A DNA stretch of 64,000 bases from Photorhabdus noenieputensis (GCF_018448935.1 NZ_RCWC01000011.1:1-64000); one strand, 5' to 3'. Shown: positions 1 through 10,700, numbered from the stretch's first letter. Program-made: numbers and translations. The notes: generated by a model from the sequence alone, not told the origin.

Positions 1-208
1 CCCGGTCCGTGGCCCACAGGATAAAGTGATAGGTGTGATGGGTCTGCACTTTCAGCGTGGTTTCCGACCAGTTCCGTTCCTGCCGCCAGGCCACGAAGCG
101 CAGCAGCAGTGCATACAGGCTTTTCGGGTCATGTGCCGGCCCTACAGGCTGACGATAGACGTCATCGACGGTCAGGAGACTTCCTTTGCGCGGTTTACGG
201 TTTGCCAT
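1..208 (-). CDS. Tyrosine recombinase/integrase, N-terminal part (runs off the window)
   Basis: This is the first 69 codons of a gene reading leftwards off the window; the rest is not visible. The start is ATG at 208-206, behind a clear GGAGG ribosome site at 213-217. The visible protein begins MANRKPRKGSLLTVDDVYRQ and continues with a helical stretch containing LYALLLRFVAWRQERNWSE, which resembles the SAM-like core-binding domain at the N terminus of XerC/D-type recombinases. The catalytic domain (R-H-R-Y residues) lies outside the window, so the family is inferred. Its start overlaps the last 14 nt of the primase-like gene upstream, which implies translational coupling in one operon. It would supply the DNA breakage-joining activity of the mobile module. 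Confidence 0.6.
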   Translation of the reverse strand, partial: MANRKPRKGSLLTVDDVYRQPVGPAHDPKSLYALLLRFVAWRQERNWSETTLKVQTHHTYHFILWATDR

Positions 209-3200
209 GATTAACCTCCGTTTCGGATTGGGGATGGGCGGCTGAGGCAGCGGGCGGTGGGGCCTTTTGCGTTTTATGTCTGTTAACCGTTTTCTTTCCG
301 GCTCCGCCCGGTTCTGTTGTTAAGCCTTGTGCTGTCTGTGCTGAGGCCGGATTTTGTCTGTCCGGCTGTGTACCGACCTGGGGCCGACCTGTACCCGACT
401 GAACACCCTCTGACCCCGACCGGAACGCCTTGCCCGCAACAGCGTCATTCGTCATTTCTGTTTCATCGGGCAGGGGGATTGAAGTCGGTTTTTTTTCTGT
501 CTTGATAACTGCTTTTTGCTTTACCCCGGCCACTTCCGCCGACAGGTCTGATGTTGCCTGCCCTGAGGCCGGATTCTGATTTACCGACGGACTGCCGACC
601 ATGCCCCGACCCGTGCCCGACTGAACATCTCCTGACCCCGACTGGAACACATTGCCTGTCATTTCTGACCGGGATTCAGTCATCTCCAGTAACCCGCACA
701 GATGCGGTTGCCCGGTATCTTCACCATCCCACAACAGCGTATATTCGTAGGTCAGCCCGCGGCGATGCAGCAACAGGTATTCCATTTCCAGCAACCGCGC
801 CAGATGCACTTTCAGTTGCGTATCGCCCCAGTGCAGAGCGGTCCGAATATCCCGCCGGGTAAAATGCAGTTCATCGACCTTGACCGCCTGTTGTCCGGCG
901 GTTTCCCGTACCCAGTCCTGTATCAGCAGCAACAGCTTGCGCGTCTGCGGCGGCATTTCATCCAGCGTGCGACCCAGCACCTCATGCGCCAGCCGGTTAG
1001 CCAGGGCAATGTCGTCCTGGGTGACTTCGATATATTCGATAACCTGCCCGCGGTGGGTGGTTTTCTTCACTTCACGTTGATACTGGTGCAGCAGGGCAAT
1101 GGCCTGTATCAGCGTCAGGTATTTCATGTGGTCGCGCCGCATCCGGGTTTTGTCTGACAGGAACGTCAGTTGGTGGGCGTAAGGATTGACCACTTTCAGC
1201 GGCCTTAACAGACGCTGGGCGTTCTGGTGTAACTGCGTCAGATAGCCTTTCTCCGAGTCAGCCAGCAACCCGGCCAGTGTCTGGCGGTGCCGCTGCATGG
1301 CGTGGATAGCCTGCGTCTGCTCGCGCGATTCGTTGACCGTCAACACCAGACAGCGGTTCAGCAGTTCTTCATCCACATCAATGGCCGTCGTCGTTAACAT
1401 CAGCATCACCGGTCCCTGTACCTTGTATTCCCGCGTCACCAGTTCGCCGCTCTGTTCGTTCTTGCCGGTGCTGGCGATTTTCAGCTCGCCGTCGGACTGC
1501 AACAGTTTCAGGGCATAAGCCGCCTGCCGTACGCCTTCTTCTTCGGCTATCGCCAGTATCTTGTGTTGCAGGCTGGTTTCCCCCAGATAGTAGAGGCTCT
1601 GCCCGGTCATTGCCGAGTACTGGATACGCTCCTCTTCCGGCATCAGGTTCAGCACCGCCTCCATCAATGACGATTTCCCGGCAGCGGAACTGCTTTGTAT
1701 CAGCACGGCCAGCGGTTTATCGAGTTTGCGCGAGACTGCCGCCAGATACCCGGTCAGCAGATTGGTGGATTCGCCGACCACCCCGCAGGCGGCCATGTCG
1801 TTGATAATCTGTTCTGTTAAGTTCGGCGATGTCAGCAACGCTAGCGCGGCGGCTTCGTCTTCCGCGCTGACCGTGACCGCCGTTGTCCCTGAGGCTTCGG
1901 CGTCGGCCTGCTGTTGCGCGTCCTGTTGCTGCTCCAGCATCAGCAAGACCCGCCCGGCTTCGCGTTTGATGACCGACAGCTCGCATTCCAGCTCTTGCGC
2001 CGCCGTGCTGATGTAGTTCTGACGATGCCGCGCGTGATACATGTCCAGCGTATCCACATGGAACAGGCCGGACGTTTCATCCCGCACCTGCACATTGACT
2101 TTCATCACATCGGGCACCGGCGATTTTTTCATCCCCCGTATCCGCCAGATACGTGGCCCGCTTTTCATCAGCAGTTCACCGCAGGCCGTGCGCTCACAGG
2201 GCACGGGGGCAACAGTCAGCTCTGGTGGGGCGGCTAAGGCAGCCGGTTTAGCCACCCCGGCATTGTGAGGCTTTTCCGTCACACCCGGCGATACGGATAC
2301 GGGTAGCTCATGGCTGAACACCGCGCCCGGGGCCGTTCCCTGTCCCAGCCAGACCGCCTGTTGCAAGGCCAGCCCCAGCGCATGTTCGGCATTGCCGCTT
2401 TTCAGCGCATAGTCATTGGCATCCATGCCCGGTGGGAACTGCACCCGCCACGCCTCGATACCGGCTTCCAGTAAATCAGCCGCCACATTAGCCGCGCCAC
2501 GGTCTCCGGCCTCGTCCCGGTCAAAGGCAATCAGCACCCGTTTCACGCCGTGATACTGCAAGGCTTCGAGGTGCTCACGGTTAAACCCGTTCACCCCGAA
2601 CGCGGCAATCACGTTACGGAACCCGGCACACCAGAAGGTCATGGCATCGATCAGCGCTTCGCACAGGATAATTTCCGCAGCGGCTTTCATCGCTGCCTCA
2701 TTCCAGACCCCGGCCAGTGGTGAGGACAGGTACAGATGCTTTGGGCTGTCTTTCAGGACTTTGTAATCCGGCTGGGTTCGGCGACCATACAGTTGCAGCA
2801 CCCGCCCGCGGCTGGCCACACTGGCCGATTCGGCCCAGCCGATTATCGGCACCACGACGCAGCCCCGGAAGTGGTCCTGCCGGGTGGTGGTACGCAACAC
2901 GCCCAGCCCCGACAGCTTGCCGCGCAACTGCTGACCTTCCTGACTGTCTTTGGACGGCAACAACCCCGCGGAACCGCTGATACCGTGATGGCCCGCATAC
3001 CCCAGTTTAAAGTGGCTGACCAGTTCAGGATGATTCAGCCCGCGTCGTGCCAGCCAGGCTTTGGCTTCCGGTGACGCCAGTAAGTGCTGATGATAAAAAT
3101 CAATCACCTGATGCAACAGCGCCTGCCCGTCATCGTCCAGGTCGGCCAGTTTCGGGCGCGGCAGGGGGGCCGCCTGTGATCCCGGCGGGGCGGCTAACGA

Positions 3201-3518
3201 AGAAGCGGCTATAACTGCATTGTCCATGTCCGGCAACCCGGCCAGCTCCCGCAGACGGCGGATAGCGATTTTCAGCGTCACCCCTTCCGTTTGTATCACC
3301 CAGTCCAGCACTGACCCCGCTGCGCCACAGCCAAAGCAGTGATACAGGTTCTTAGCCGGCGATATCACCATTGAGGGCGTTTTCTCGTGATGGAACGGAC
3401 AGCGCAGCACATAATCCTCACCGCGTTTTTTCATCGGACGGCCTTGCTTACGCGCCAGCCCCAGTAACGAGACGGTTTGCTTTAAGCGGGCTAAATCGGT
3501 ATCGGGAATGCGGGTCAT
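195..3518 (-). CDS. CHC2 zinc-finger / Toprim primase with P-loop (helicase-like) domain
   Basis: Predicted DNA primase-helicase of a mobile element, 1107 residues. Near the N terminus is a CHC2 zinc finger (CPFH...CFGC, roughly residues 38-65). It is followed by a DnaG-like region and a Toprim domain with ILCEALIDA and the metal-binding DRDEAG. About residue 640 lies a P-loop-like SSSAAGKSS and then LAIAEEEG as a possible Walker B, suggesting a DNA-translocating ATPase. The low-complexity C terminus contains an imperfect 74-residue duplication. I chose ATG at 3518 because AAGGAAAG sits just upstream and the protein then begins MTRIPDTDLARL, before the zinc finger; a longer open frame to 3641 lacks a ribosome site and overlaps the divergent regulator. 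The last codons overlap the recombinase gene. DnaG-type primases are usually about 580 residues, so this is a multidomain element protein rather than chromosomal dnaG. Confidence 0.8.
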   Translation of the reverse strand: MTRIPDTDLARLKQTVSLLGLARKQGRPMKKRGEDYVLRCPFHHEKTPSMVISPAKNLYHCFGCGAAGSVLDWVIQTEGVTLKIAIRRLRELAGLPDMDNAVIAASSLAAPPGSQAAPLPRPKLADLDDDGQALLHQVIDFYHQHLLASPEAKAWLARRGLNHPELVSHFKLGYAGHHGISGSAGLLPSKDSQEGQQLRGKLSGLGVLRTTTRQDHFRGCVVVPIIGWAESASVASRGRVLQLYGRRTQPDYKVLKDSPKHLYLSSPLAGVWNEAAMKAAAEIILCEALIDAMTFWCAGFRNVIAAFGVNGFNREHLEALQYHGVKRVLIAFDRDEAGDRGAANVAADLLEAGIEAWRVQFPPGMDANDYALKSGNAEHALGLALQQAVWLGQGTAPGAVFSHELPVSVSPGVTEKPHNAGVAKPAALAAPPELTVAPVPCERTACGELLMKSGPRIWRIRGMKKSPVPDVMKVNVQVRDETSGLFHVDTLDMYHARHRQNYISTAAQELECELSVIKREAGRVLLMLEQQQDAQQQADAEASGTTAVTVSAEDEAAALALLTSPNLTEQIINDMAACGVVGESTNLLTGYLAAVSRKLDKPLAVLIQSSSAAGKSSLMEAVLNLMPEEERIQYSAMTGQSLYYLGETSLQHKILAIAEEEGVRQAAYALKLLQSDGELKIASTGKNEQSGELVTREYKVQGPVMLMLTTTAIDVDEELLNRCLVLTVNESREQTQAIHAMQRHRQTLAGLLADSEKGYLTQLHQNAQRLLRPLKVVNPYAHQLTFLSDKTRMRRDHMKYLTLIQAIALLHQYQREVKKTTHRGQVIEYIEVTQDDIALANRLAHEVLGRTLDEMPPQTRKLLLLIQDWVRETAGQQAVKVDELHFTRRDIRTALHWGDTQLKVHLARLLEMEYLLLHRRGLTYEYTLLWDGEDTGQPHLCGLLEMTESRSEMTGNVFQSGSGDVQSGTGRGMVGSPSVNQNPASGQATSDLSAEVAGVKQKAVIKTEKKPTSIPLPDETEMTNDAVAGKAFRSGSEGVQSGTGRPQVGTQPDRQNPASAQTAQGLTTEPGGAGKKTVNRHKTQKAPPPAASAAHPQSETEVNHGKP

Positions 3519-3537
3519 AAGTCTTTCCTTTTGAACC

Positions 3538-3567
3538 TTGTCAATAGACATGTTTGCGATATATAAT
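3538..3567 (+). promoter_or_regulatory. Sigma-70 promoter of the XRE regulator
   Basis: TTGTCA at 3538-3543 and TATAAT at 3562-3567 are separated by 18 bp and point to the XRE gene at 3618. The promoter lies in the short gap between the divergent primase and regulator genes, so a bound regulator could control both. Element positions are seen; the function is inferred. Confidence 0.65.
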
Positions 3568-3617
3568 AATCGCATTAAAGAGATTTTACAACAGCCAGCT
3601 AAAAAGGAAGGGGTACA

Positions 3618-4016
3618 ATGGCGGACATTTGTGTTTTGCAAACAGGTATTGATATGTCCGTATTTTCTGAACGGCTTAAGATGCTCAGAGAAGCTCGGGG
3701 ATTAACCCAGTCACGGCTTGCCGAGATGATTGAGGTACTGCCCAGAGTGTATAACCGCTGGGAGCGGGGACACATCGTCCCTCAACTGGAGTCCCTGATT
3801 AAGCTGGCTGATGTTTTACAGGTTTCTCTCGATGAACTGGTTGGCCGCCGCGAGACCAGCAAAGATGTGAAGATACGTAACCACATATTGCATGAACTCT
3901 GGCAACAGGCTGATTCGTTATCCGATGAGGAGCAGAAGGCGTTGATTATGGTGATTGACAGTTTTGTTACCAAGTCAATGATGGAAAAAGTTGTTATGAA
4001 GAGCGCTAAACGCTGA
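3618..4016 (+). CDS. XRE-family helix-turn-helix regulator
   Basis: DNA-binding regulator of 132 residues. The N-terminal half carries a classic XRE/Cro-type helix-turn-helix (FSERLKMLREARGLTQSRLA followed by RVYNRWERGHIVPQLESLIKLADVL, about residues 16-65). The C-terminal part is helical and acidic and has no domain I recognise. The start at 3618 follows AAGGAAGGGG; an internal ATG at 3654 (MSVFSERL) is possible but has a poorer ribosome site. It is divergent from the primase operon and lies directly upstream of the SymE-like toxin gene, so it probably controls the mobile module, the toxin, or both. The regulated targets are inference. Confidence 0.85.
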   Translation: MADICVLQTGIDMSVFSERLKMLREARGLTQSRLAEMIEVLPRVYNRWERGHIVPQLESLIKLADVLQVSLDELVGRRETSKDVKIRNHILHELWQQADSLSDEEQKALIMVIDSFVTKSMMEKVVMKSAKR

Positions 4017-4090
4017 GATGACGCGGCAACCATGAGTTCGCACCTCATGATGGCCGCTGACCACACAACCAACTATGTAGGAGTTGATTT

Positions 4091-4333
4091 ATGGCTGAAC
4101 GCGATTGTAATGTAAATTCAGGCGGTTCGAAAGCGCAACGCCGCTATAAAGTCGGCTATATCAGCCGATGTCACGCCGACCGCCACACTGGCATGACCCG
4201 CTATTACAGCCAGCACCCCAGTTTGCATCTTAAAGGTAACTGGCTGGAAGAAGCGGGCTTTGCCACCGGGCAGTCGGTGCAAGTGAGGGTTGAGCGGGGG
4301 CAATTGGTTATTCAGGTTGTTACGGAAGATTGA
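4091..4333 (+). CDS. SymE-like toxin of the SymE/SymR family
   Basis: An 80-residue protein whose second half (HPSLHLKGNWLEEAGFATGQ, then VQVRVERGQLVIQ) closely matches the E. coli SymE core, an AbrB-like swapped-hairpin fold. E. coli SymE is an SOS-induced toxin that inhibits growth, is linked to RNA cleavage and is silenced by the antisense RNA SymR. The protein is shorter than E. coli SymE (113 residues) and lacks its C-terminal extension. The start ATG at 4091 follows TAGGAG. The gene is 74 bp downstream of the XRE gene in the same direction. No antisense RNA gene can be demonstrated by eye. Family membership is well supported; toxicity here is inference. Confidence 0.75.
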   Translation: MAERDCNVNSGGSKAQRRYKVGYISRCHADRHTGMTRYYSQHPSLHLKGNWLEEAGFATGQSVQVRVERGQLVIQVVTED

Positions 4334-4425
4334 GTTTGCAACTGGAAAGTTAAAAAGGGTCGAAATTAGCGCAGTGAGCAAGCCCTCTGCGCTAATTTGG
4401 TCATTGAGATCATATAATTAATTTT

Positions 4426-4767
4426 TTAAATGACCTCACTTTCCTCATAAGTTAATTCTATGTTAATGGAAGATAATATTGCGTTTACTCTCTCCATAAA
4501 ATCAATACATTCCTGAGGGATCTTGTACTGGAAAAACACTTTAAACGTTATATTCCTACCCTGAGCATCTGGGAGTTTTTCGTATACTTCTCCGCTTTCA
4601 ACAAATGCAATATATCTATTAATTTTTTCTTGCAATTTGAAGAGGTGTTCATTAATACAAGATGACCATTGCAAATGATCAGTTATAACCAAGATTACCT
4701 GTTGGGAAGCTATATCCTCTTGGGTCATTGTAATTAAATCAATTTTATTTATATCTTCTACAGACAT
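4426..4767 (-). CDS. Probable immunity protein (DUF6572-like) for the adjacent exoprotein toxin
   Basis: A 113-residue soluble protein starting MSVEDINKIDLITMTQEDIA, with QVILVITDHLQWSS and EHLFKLQEKINRYIAFVESG. This pattern is what I recognise as DUF6572, a family of uncharacterised small proteins. The start ATG at 4767 is preceded by TAAGGAGG, which overlaps the stop codon of the giant exoprotein gene; the gap between the two genes is only 9 nt. In cdiBAI loci a small gene directly after cdiA encodes the immunity protein that binds the CdiA C-terminal toxin, and position, size and low GC all fit that role. The immunity function is inferred from context. Confidence 0.7.
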   Translation of the reverse strand: MSVEDINKIDLITMTQEDIASQQVILVITDHLQWSSCINEHLFKLQEKINRYIAFVESGEVYEKLPDAQGRNITFKVFFQYKIPQECIDFMERVNAILSSINIELTYEESEVI

Positions 4768-4776
4768 ATAGCCTCC

Positions 4777-7700
4777 TTAATTATCCTTTGCGTTTGGCCT
4801 TACTATTTCAACTTCTGTCGGTGGTATCTTAGTTCCACTTTCAAATCCCGGCCTACCTTTCCCAACAACTGTACCTCCTCCCTCTTTGAGTTCTGGAAAA
4901 CCAGTCTTTTGATTCTTTGTTAGTGGTGCAGTTTGAGAACTTTTACATTCTATGCACCTGATAGATCCATCTCTATCTTTAGCCATAATATCAACCCTAA
5001 CTTTGGTCCCTTCGTTTGTCTCTATGGTAACTTCCCTAACCGGGGTTTTTAATTTAGGGTCTTGTTTTAACTTATCGTAAACAGATTGTTCAAATTCCTT
5101 ACCCTTCTCATAATTCTGCCGTATTTGTGAATCAGAGTTAGGTGATTGAACTTTTGTTTTCACGCCATTTTCAAACGTATAGTACCCACCGTTGTTACTA
5201 TAAATCGTGTTTCCTGAGGCATCTACTTTTCCTGTATTGCCATAAACACTACCTTTTGGCCCAGTAACTGAATTTCCTTTTGGGGTATAACCAGTAGGTA
5301 ATGCTGCGCCTTTTCCGACTACATTTATAGAAGTTCTATTAGCTTTTGCCCCAATAGCCCCGACCGCAGTCTCCAGCAACATCAGGTTCCGCTGCTCTTC
5401 CTTCACGTACTGCGCCGCATCCGCTTTGGACAAGCCCGATTTTTCCAGCTCTTTTTGACGCAGTTCCGTGTTAAAGAACCCGGAGAGGGGTCCGTTGCCG
5501 CCATTTAACCAGCTGCTCTGCTCTGAACGACCTATTTTGTCATTGGCACGGTATCCCGATACCGCCAGTTCTTTACCCAACTCATGGTTGATGAATGCCA
5601 GTTCTTCACGACTCAACTCACCATTCAACGCCATCTGTTTCAGGGTATTGATGGTTGCATCACTGGCCTGCCGATATTCAGTCCAGACCCCTTTACGGCA
5701 GCTGTCATCCTGACACGATGCCAGTTTACCGCGCATGTCCTCCACTGACGGCAAGCCTTTATCCAGAATGCGCTGGCTCAGCTCCTTAGCCTTACCGCAC
5801 GCTTCCGGTGACAGCGTGCGGCAATCACCCAGATTTCGCGAGGCCAGCGCATTATTCTCAATCGCATTCTTCCCGGCTTGGGCACCGGTGACGGCGCTGC
5901 CGGTGGAGTCACCGGCAATGCCGCCTGCCAGCCCTGCTGCCAGGGTAGAAAGAGTGCTGATGGTCTGTTTTTCCTCTTCACTTAAGTCACTGACTTTAGC
6001 ATTTTCTCCGTGAATATGCTTCATCAGTTCTCGGGCGGCCAGTTCACCGCCCGCCGCTCCTGCTGCCCCCGCCAGCGCATTGTTACCACTGACTTCGGCG
6101 GCCACTGCCCCCAGAATGGCATGGGCCAGGGTATTGGTGACGACATCGACCTTGTGAGTTTTCGGGTCGGTAGTCAGGTCTTTAATCACTCCGGCCAGGT
6201 AAGGGGAAGCGCCGCCCGCCAGTGCCTGACCAATATTTCCGCCCGCGAGTCCCTGAATGGCCGCGGTAGCCGCCTGTAAAGCGGTGTGGTATTTCCCACC
6301 GGTGCCCAGGCCAGACTCATTCAATGCCTGATTATAGGCGGTCTTGTAAATCTGGTCTTTAATGAGTTCCGGGGTGATGTCGGTTTTACCTTCATCCTCC
6401 AGTACTTTTATGGCCGCTTCTCTATCCGGCTTACTGATGTTCTCCAGTTTGGCGTTGGCCGCTTTGGTGGCGATAATGGCCCCTTCGGTGCTGGCGATAT
6501 CAATCACCTGCGCACTGATTTCGCCAATCAGTTGGGCCTGTTTCAGCCGTTGCTGTTCTTTCTCTTTGTCAAAGATAGGACTGAGAGCATTATTGGCATG
6601 GTCGGTATCCCGGCTCAGGGTGGTGACATCCTGTTGCTGGTTGTCTTTGTCCCGGATAATCAGGGTACCGTCGCTGACCGCGGCGTGAGTGGTGCTTTGG
6701 TCATGGCCTTCCCGGTTAACGCCGCCCAGGGTATTGGCCGCCAGATTACTGAGAATCATGCCGCCGGCTGAACCGCCCGTGCTGATACTCACGCTATGGT
6801 GTTCGGTTTTAAAATCCGCTTTGTTTTTGATATCGCCAAAGCCCAGAGTGCCGGTATCGAGGGTGTTTTTGTCTTTGTCTGCGGTACTGGCAATGACTGC
6901 GCCGTCAAGCTGGGTGTGTTCCCCCACTTTCACTTGATAGCCGCCTTTACCGGCGAACAGTCCGGTTTGTTCCTGTACGGAGTCAAAGTTGCTGTGGATT
7001 TTGTCGCGGCTGGCGCTGAGGTTCAATGAACCGCCCGGTTGTGGACCGAGAGTAACACTGACACCGGCACTGACGTTCTGCTGCTTCATATCGTAGCGGT
7101 TGCTGTCCTGCTCGCTGCTGAGCGTCAGGTGGCGTTTGATGTCGGCGGTAATCTGTTCGCCGCTGACCTGAGCGCCTTTGAGCGTCGCATCACGACCGGC
7201 GTTGAGGGTGACGGTTTGCCCCGCATCCAGCGTAGTTTCGTTATGGCTGATGCCGTTGCCGCTTTCACTGCCTTTACCGCGGTTAGTGCTGGCAGAGAGG
7301 TTGATACCCGTGCCCCCCGGTCCGGCAGTGAAACCGATGCCCAGTGAGCTGCCGCGACTGCTGTTTTTGCCGGTGGTCTGTTCGGTGTTCTGGCTGGATG
7401 AGAGCTGGATATCCCGGCTGGCATTGAGTTGCAGGTCTTTGCCCGCCTGCAACTGGCCGCCATGAATGCGGATATCGCCGTTCTGGTCTGGTGTGCCGGA
7501 AGCGGTGAGGGTGAGATTATCCCCGGTCATCAGGCTGCTGCCCTGTTGAGTGGTCTGGTGCTGTTTCAGCTCTGACTGGGAGGACTGGCTGCCGTAGGAG
7601 AGGTTGACGCCCACCAGATTGTTATTAGCTTTGTCGCCACCGCCTTTAGCGTCGGCCAGACGGGCTGCCTGGACTGCCTGTATCCCGTTAAGGGCGGCTT

Positions 7701-10700
7701 TGGTGCCTTGTAAGGCTTTCAGGCGGCTGTCACTTTCATTGTTGGCGGTTTGAACCGTTTGAACGGCGGAATTTATGGCCCCGCCTGCGGTGCCGGACAA
7801 CGCCACGGTCAGGCCGCTTTGTTTCTGTTCGGTTTTGGTGATAGCGGTGTGACTGTTTTCCGCGCTGGTGATGTTAATGTTTTGACCGGAAAGTTGCATA
7901 TCTTGGCCCGCCACTACATCACTGCCGTGAATGTTGAGCTGTTTTCCGGCGCTGAATGTCACACTGCCCTGGCTGCTGCCTACCGTACTGCCTTTGTTGA
8001 GGTTGCTGTCGATATCGGTAGTGGATTTTTGGCTGGCTTTGCCGACGGAGAAGCCGATACCGCCGGTTCCCATCAGACCGGATTTTTTCTCTTGTTTGAA
8101 GTGTATTTCATGACGGGCTTCATCAGCGGTGGTGATGGTGAGCTGATTGCCTGCGGCCAGATTAACGTCCTGAGTGCCTGCCACGTTACTGCCGGTGATA
8201 TTCAGGTTATTCCCGGCCTGTACAGTCACGCTGTCGCCACTGAGCGTGGTGCTCTGTGCGCGGCGTTCATGCACTTCGTCGTGGGTTTCGACGGAGGATT
8301 TGGAGAGTAAGCCTTTACTGGTCTGTTTGCTGTGTTCTACCAGGTCTGATGAAGCGGTACCGGCATCTAGTGTGATGTTGTTCCCGGCCTGAGCGGTAAG
8401 CTGTTGACCGGCGTTCACGTTAGCCGCAGTAGCATTGAGGTTATTACCCGCTCGCAGTGCCAGGTTGCCGGCGGTGGTTATCTGGCTACCGACGTCACGT
8501 TGTTGTGTCAGATGGCGATAGTTGTCGCTCCCCCAGTCACTGTTTTCTGTGCGATGAGTGCGCAGGGTGTCCAGAGTCAAGTCGAGGCCCGCTGTTATCT
8601 CTGTCTGACCGTCTTTGCCCGCGTTCTCCACATCACTGGCCGTGAGATGGATGTTGTTGAGGGCTTTTAGCGATAAGGTGCCGTTGTCATTCTGGACATA
8701 AATGCCCGCAGGCCGATCTTGCCAACGGTCAGCACCTGCTCCGCGCAGGGTAGAGGCACTGGTGATATCCCGATCTGCCTGTGCAGAAACGCGGTCACGG
8801 CCCCGAATTTGTCCGCCGAGGTTGGTGATGTCCTGCCGGGCGGTTAAATCCACTTTGCCGCTTTGGATAAAGCCGCTGTTGGTCAGATTGCTGGCTGTCA
8901 ATTTGGTGACTTCACGTCCGCTGATGGAGCCGCTGTTGGTAATATCTTTTCGGCTATTTATTGTTACTTTTTTGCCGGAGAGCAGGGCGCCGTCACCGGT
9001 CAGGTCGCCTTTATTTACGCGAGCGTAGACCTGTGGCACGGTGACCACCTGCGTGGTGCCGTCTGGCAGAGTCACGTTCCGGTTGGTCAGCCAGATAATG
9101 TCAGAGGTGAGCAGCGCCATCTGAGAGGGACTCAAGGCGATGCCGGGGGTGAGCTGTTGCTGTTTGCTGAAGGCAACACCGGCTTCCATTAACGCTTTGA
9201 ACTGGGTTTCATCGTTGTTGTGGCCGGCCAGATAACGCTGACCAGTCAGTTGGGTGATTTGATCACGTACCAAGCGTTGTTCGTAGAATCCATCTCCCAG
9301 GCGTTTGTGCGCTAGTGACGGGTCGCGGGTTAACTGTTGTTGCATGTAATCCGTGCCTAGCCACTTTTTATATTGGGTGAATTTAGGGTCGGTTTCCACT
9401 AAATAATGGCTGTCACTGCCCGGCTGTACGACAAACAGGCTGTTGTCCGGCAGGCGGGTATCTGGAGCAACGATACGGATAAGAGGTTCGACGCTTTGAC
9501 CTTGGACGGTATCAGACGGTAGCGTCAGTTCAAATTGTTGGCCTGTTGGTAACACCAGTGGGCGATCATCTAATGCACTACTGTTTGGTAGGATGACCGT
9601 CACAGGAGGGAGTACCGGTTCAGTTTGTTGAACTGGTGGAAGTACCGGGTGTTCAGTCAGAGCATCTCTGTTTGGTAGTGCCACTGCGCCGGACGATAAT
9701 ATCTGCTCAGTCTGTTGACCTGTTGTAGGTGAAAGTGTTGGGTATTCAGTGAGTGCATCTCGGCTTGGTAGTGCCACTGCGCCGGACGATAATATCTGCT
9801 CAGTCTGTTGACCTGTGGGTGAAAGTGTTGGGTATTCAGTGAGTGCATCTCGGCTTGGTAGTGCCACTGCGCCGGACGATAATATCTGCTCAGTCTGTTG
9901 ACCTGTGGGTGAAAGTAATGGGCGATCAGTCTGTATGTCTCTGGTCGGTAGTGTGATGGCGTTGATAGTGGCATTGGTGAATGTAACTTCACCAGCTTCC
10001 GCCATTCTTGAGGTCAGATTAATCCCGGTTGGTATACTTTGAACACGGCTTGTTTGCCTGTCATCTATTGTTATGCCGGTAGAGTTTGGACGAGTGTTGC
10101 CCTGCCAGGCTAGGGCTTTCAGGTCAATGGTTTCGGTTATCGGTGCTGGGTTATAGTCGTCCCAGTCTTTTCCCTGGGAGGTTTTGGTTCCTCTGAATCG
10201 ACGTTTTTTCTTTTTGGCATACCAGCGGATTTCGCTACCTTCATCTGTGATGATACGTTCGCCTTTGGTGGCGTTATTGTGTAGCTCGTCAATATCACCC
10301 CCGAGTATTCCACCCGCTACGATCTGACTGTCGTCATTGGTCAGCATCGCGCTATTGATGGTCATATTACCCCCGGACAAAATTTTACCCGGATCACTCT
10401 CTTTTATCTGGGTTTCATTGATGGTACGGGTATATCGGTACTCGTAAAACTCATCATCACTGCTACCATCCGGCATAACAGCAGTGTGTACGCCGTATTT
10501 GTTGCTGTAGGAAGTGTCTACTTGTGACCAGTCATAGCGGGTAGTGTGGCCGCTCAATACTGCTTCATGACGCCGGGATTTTTCTGTTTCGACGATATGG
10601 GTGACCAAACCGTTGTTGGTATTTTTGATAATAGCGGCATCAATCTTTAGGCTACCCCCGGCCTCAATGGTTGCCGCGTGGTTGTTGAGTCGGCCAGCTT

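Noticed and set aside
4118-4381. Minus-strand 87-codon frame opposite symE
   Set aside because: Shadow of the SymE gene; a SymR-like RNA could lie here but the protein reading has no support.
4777-5130. Assigning the toxin tip to a named CDI toxin class
   Set aside because: Only the PD-(D/E)XK pattern is visible; choosing between DNase and RNase families needs a profile search or structure.
9657-9992. 111-codon minus-strand frame with repeated HYRPAQWHYQ-like units
   Set aside because: It is an alternate-frame reading of the Pro-rich tandem repeats inside the TpsA gene.
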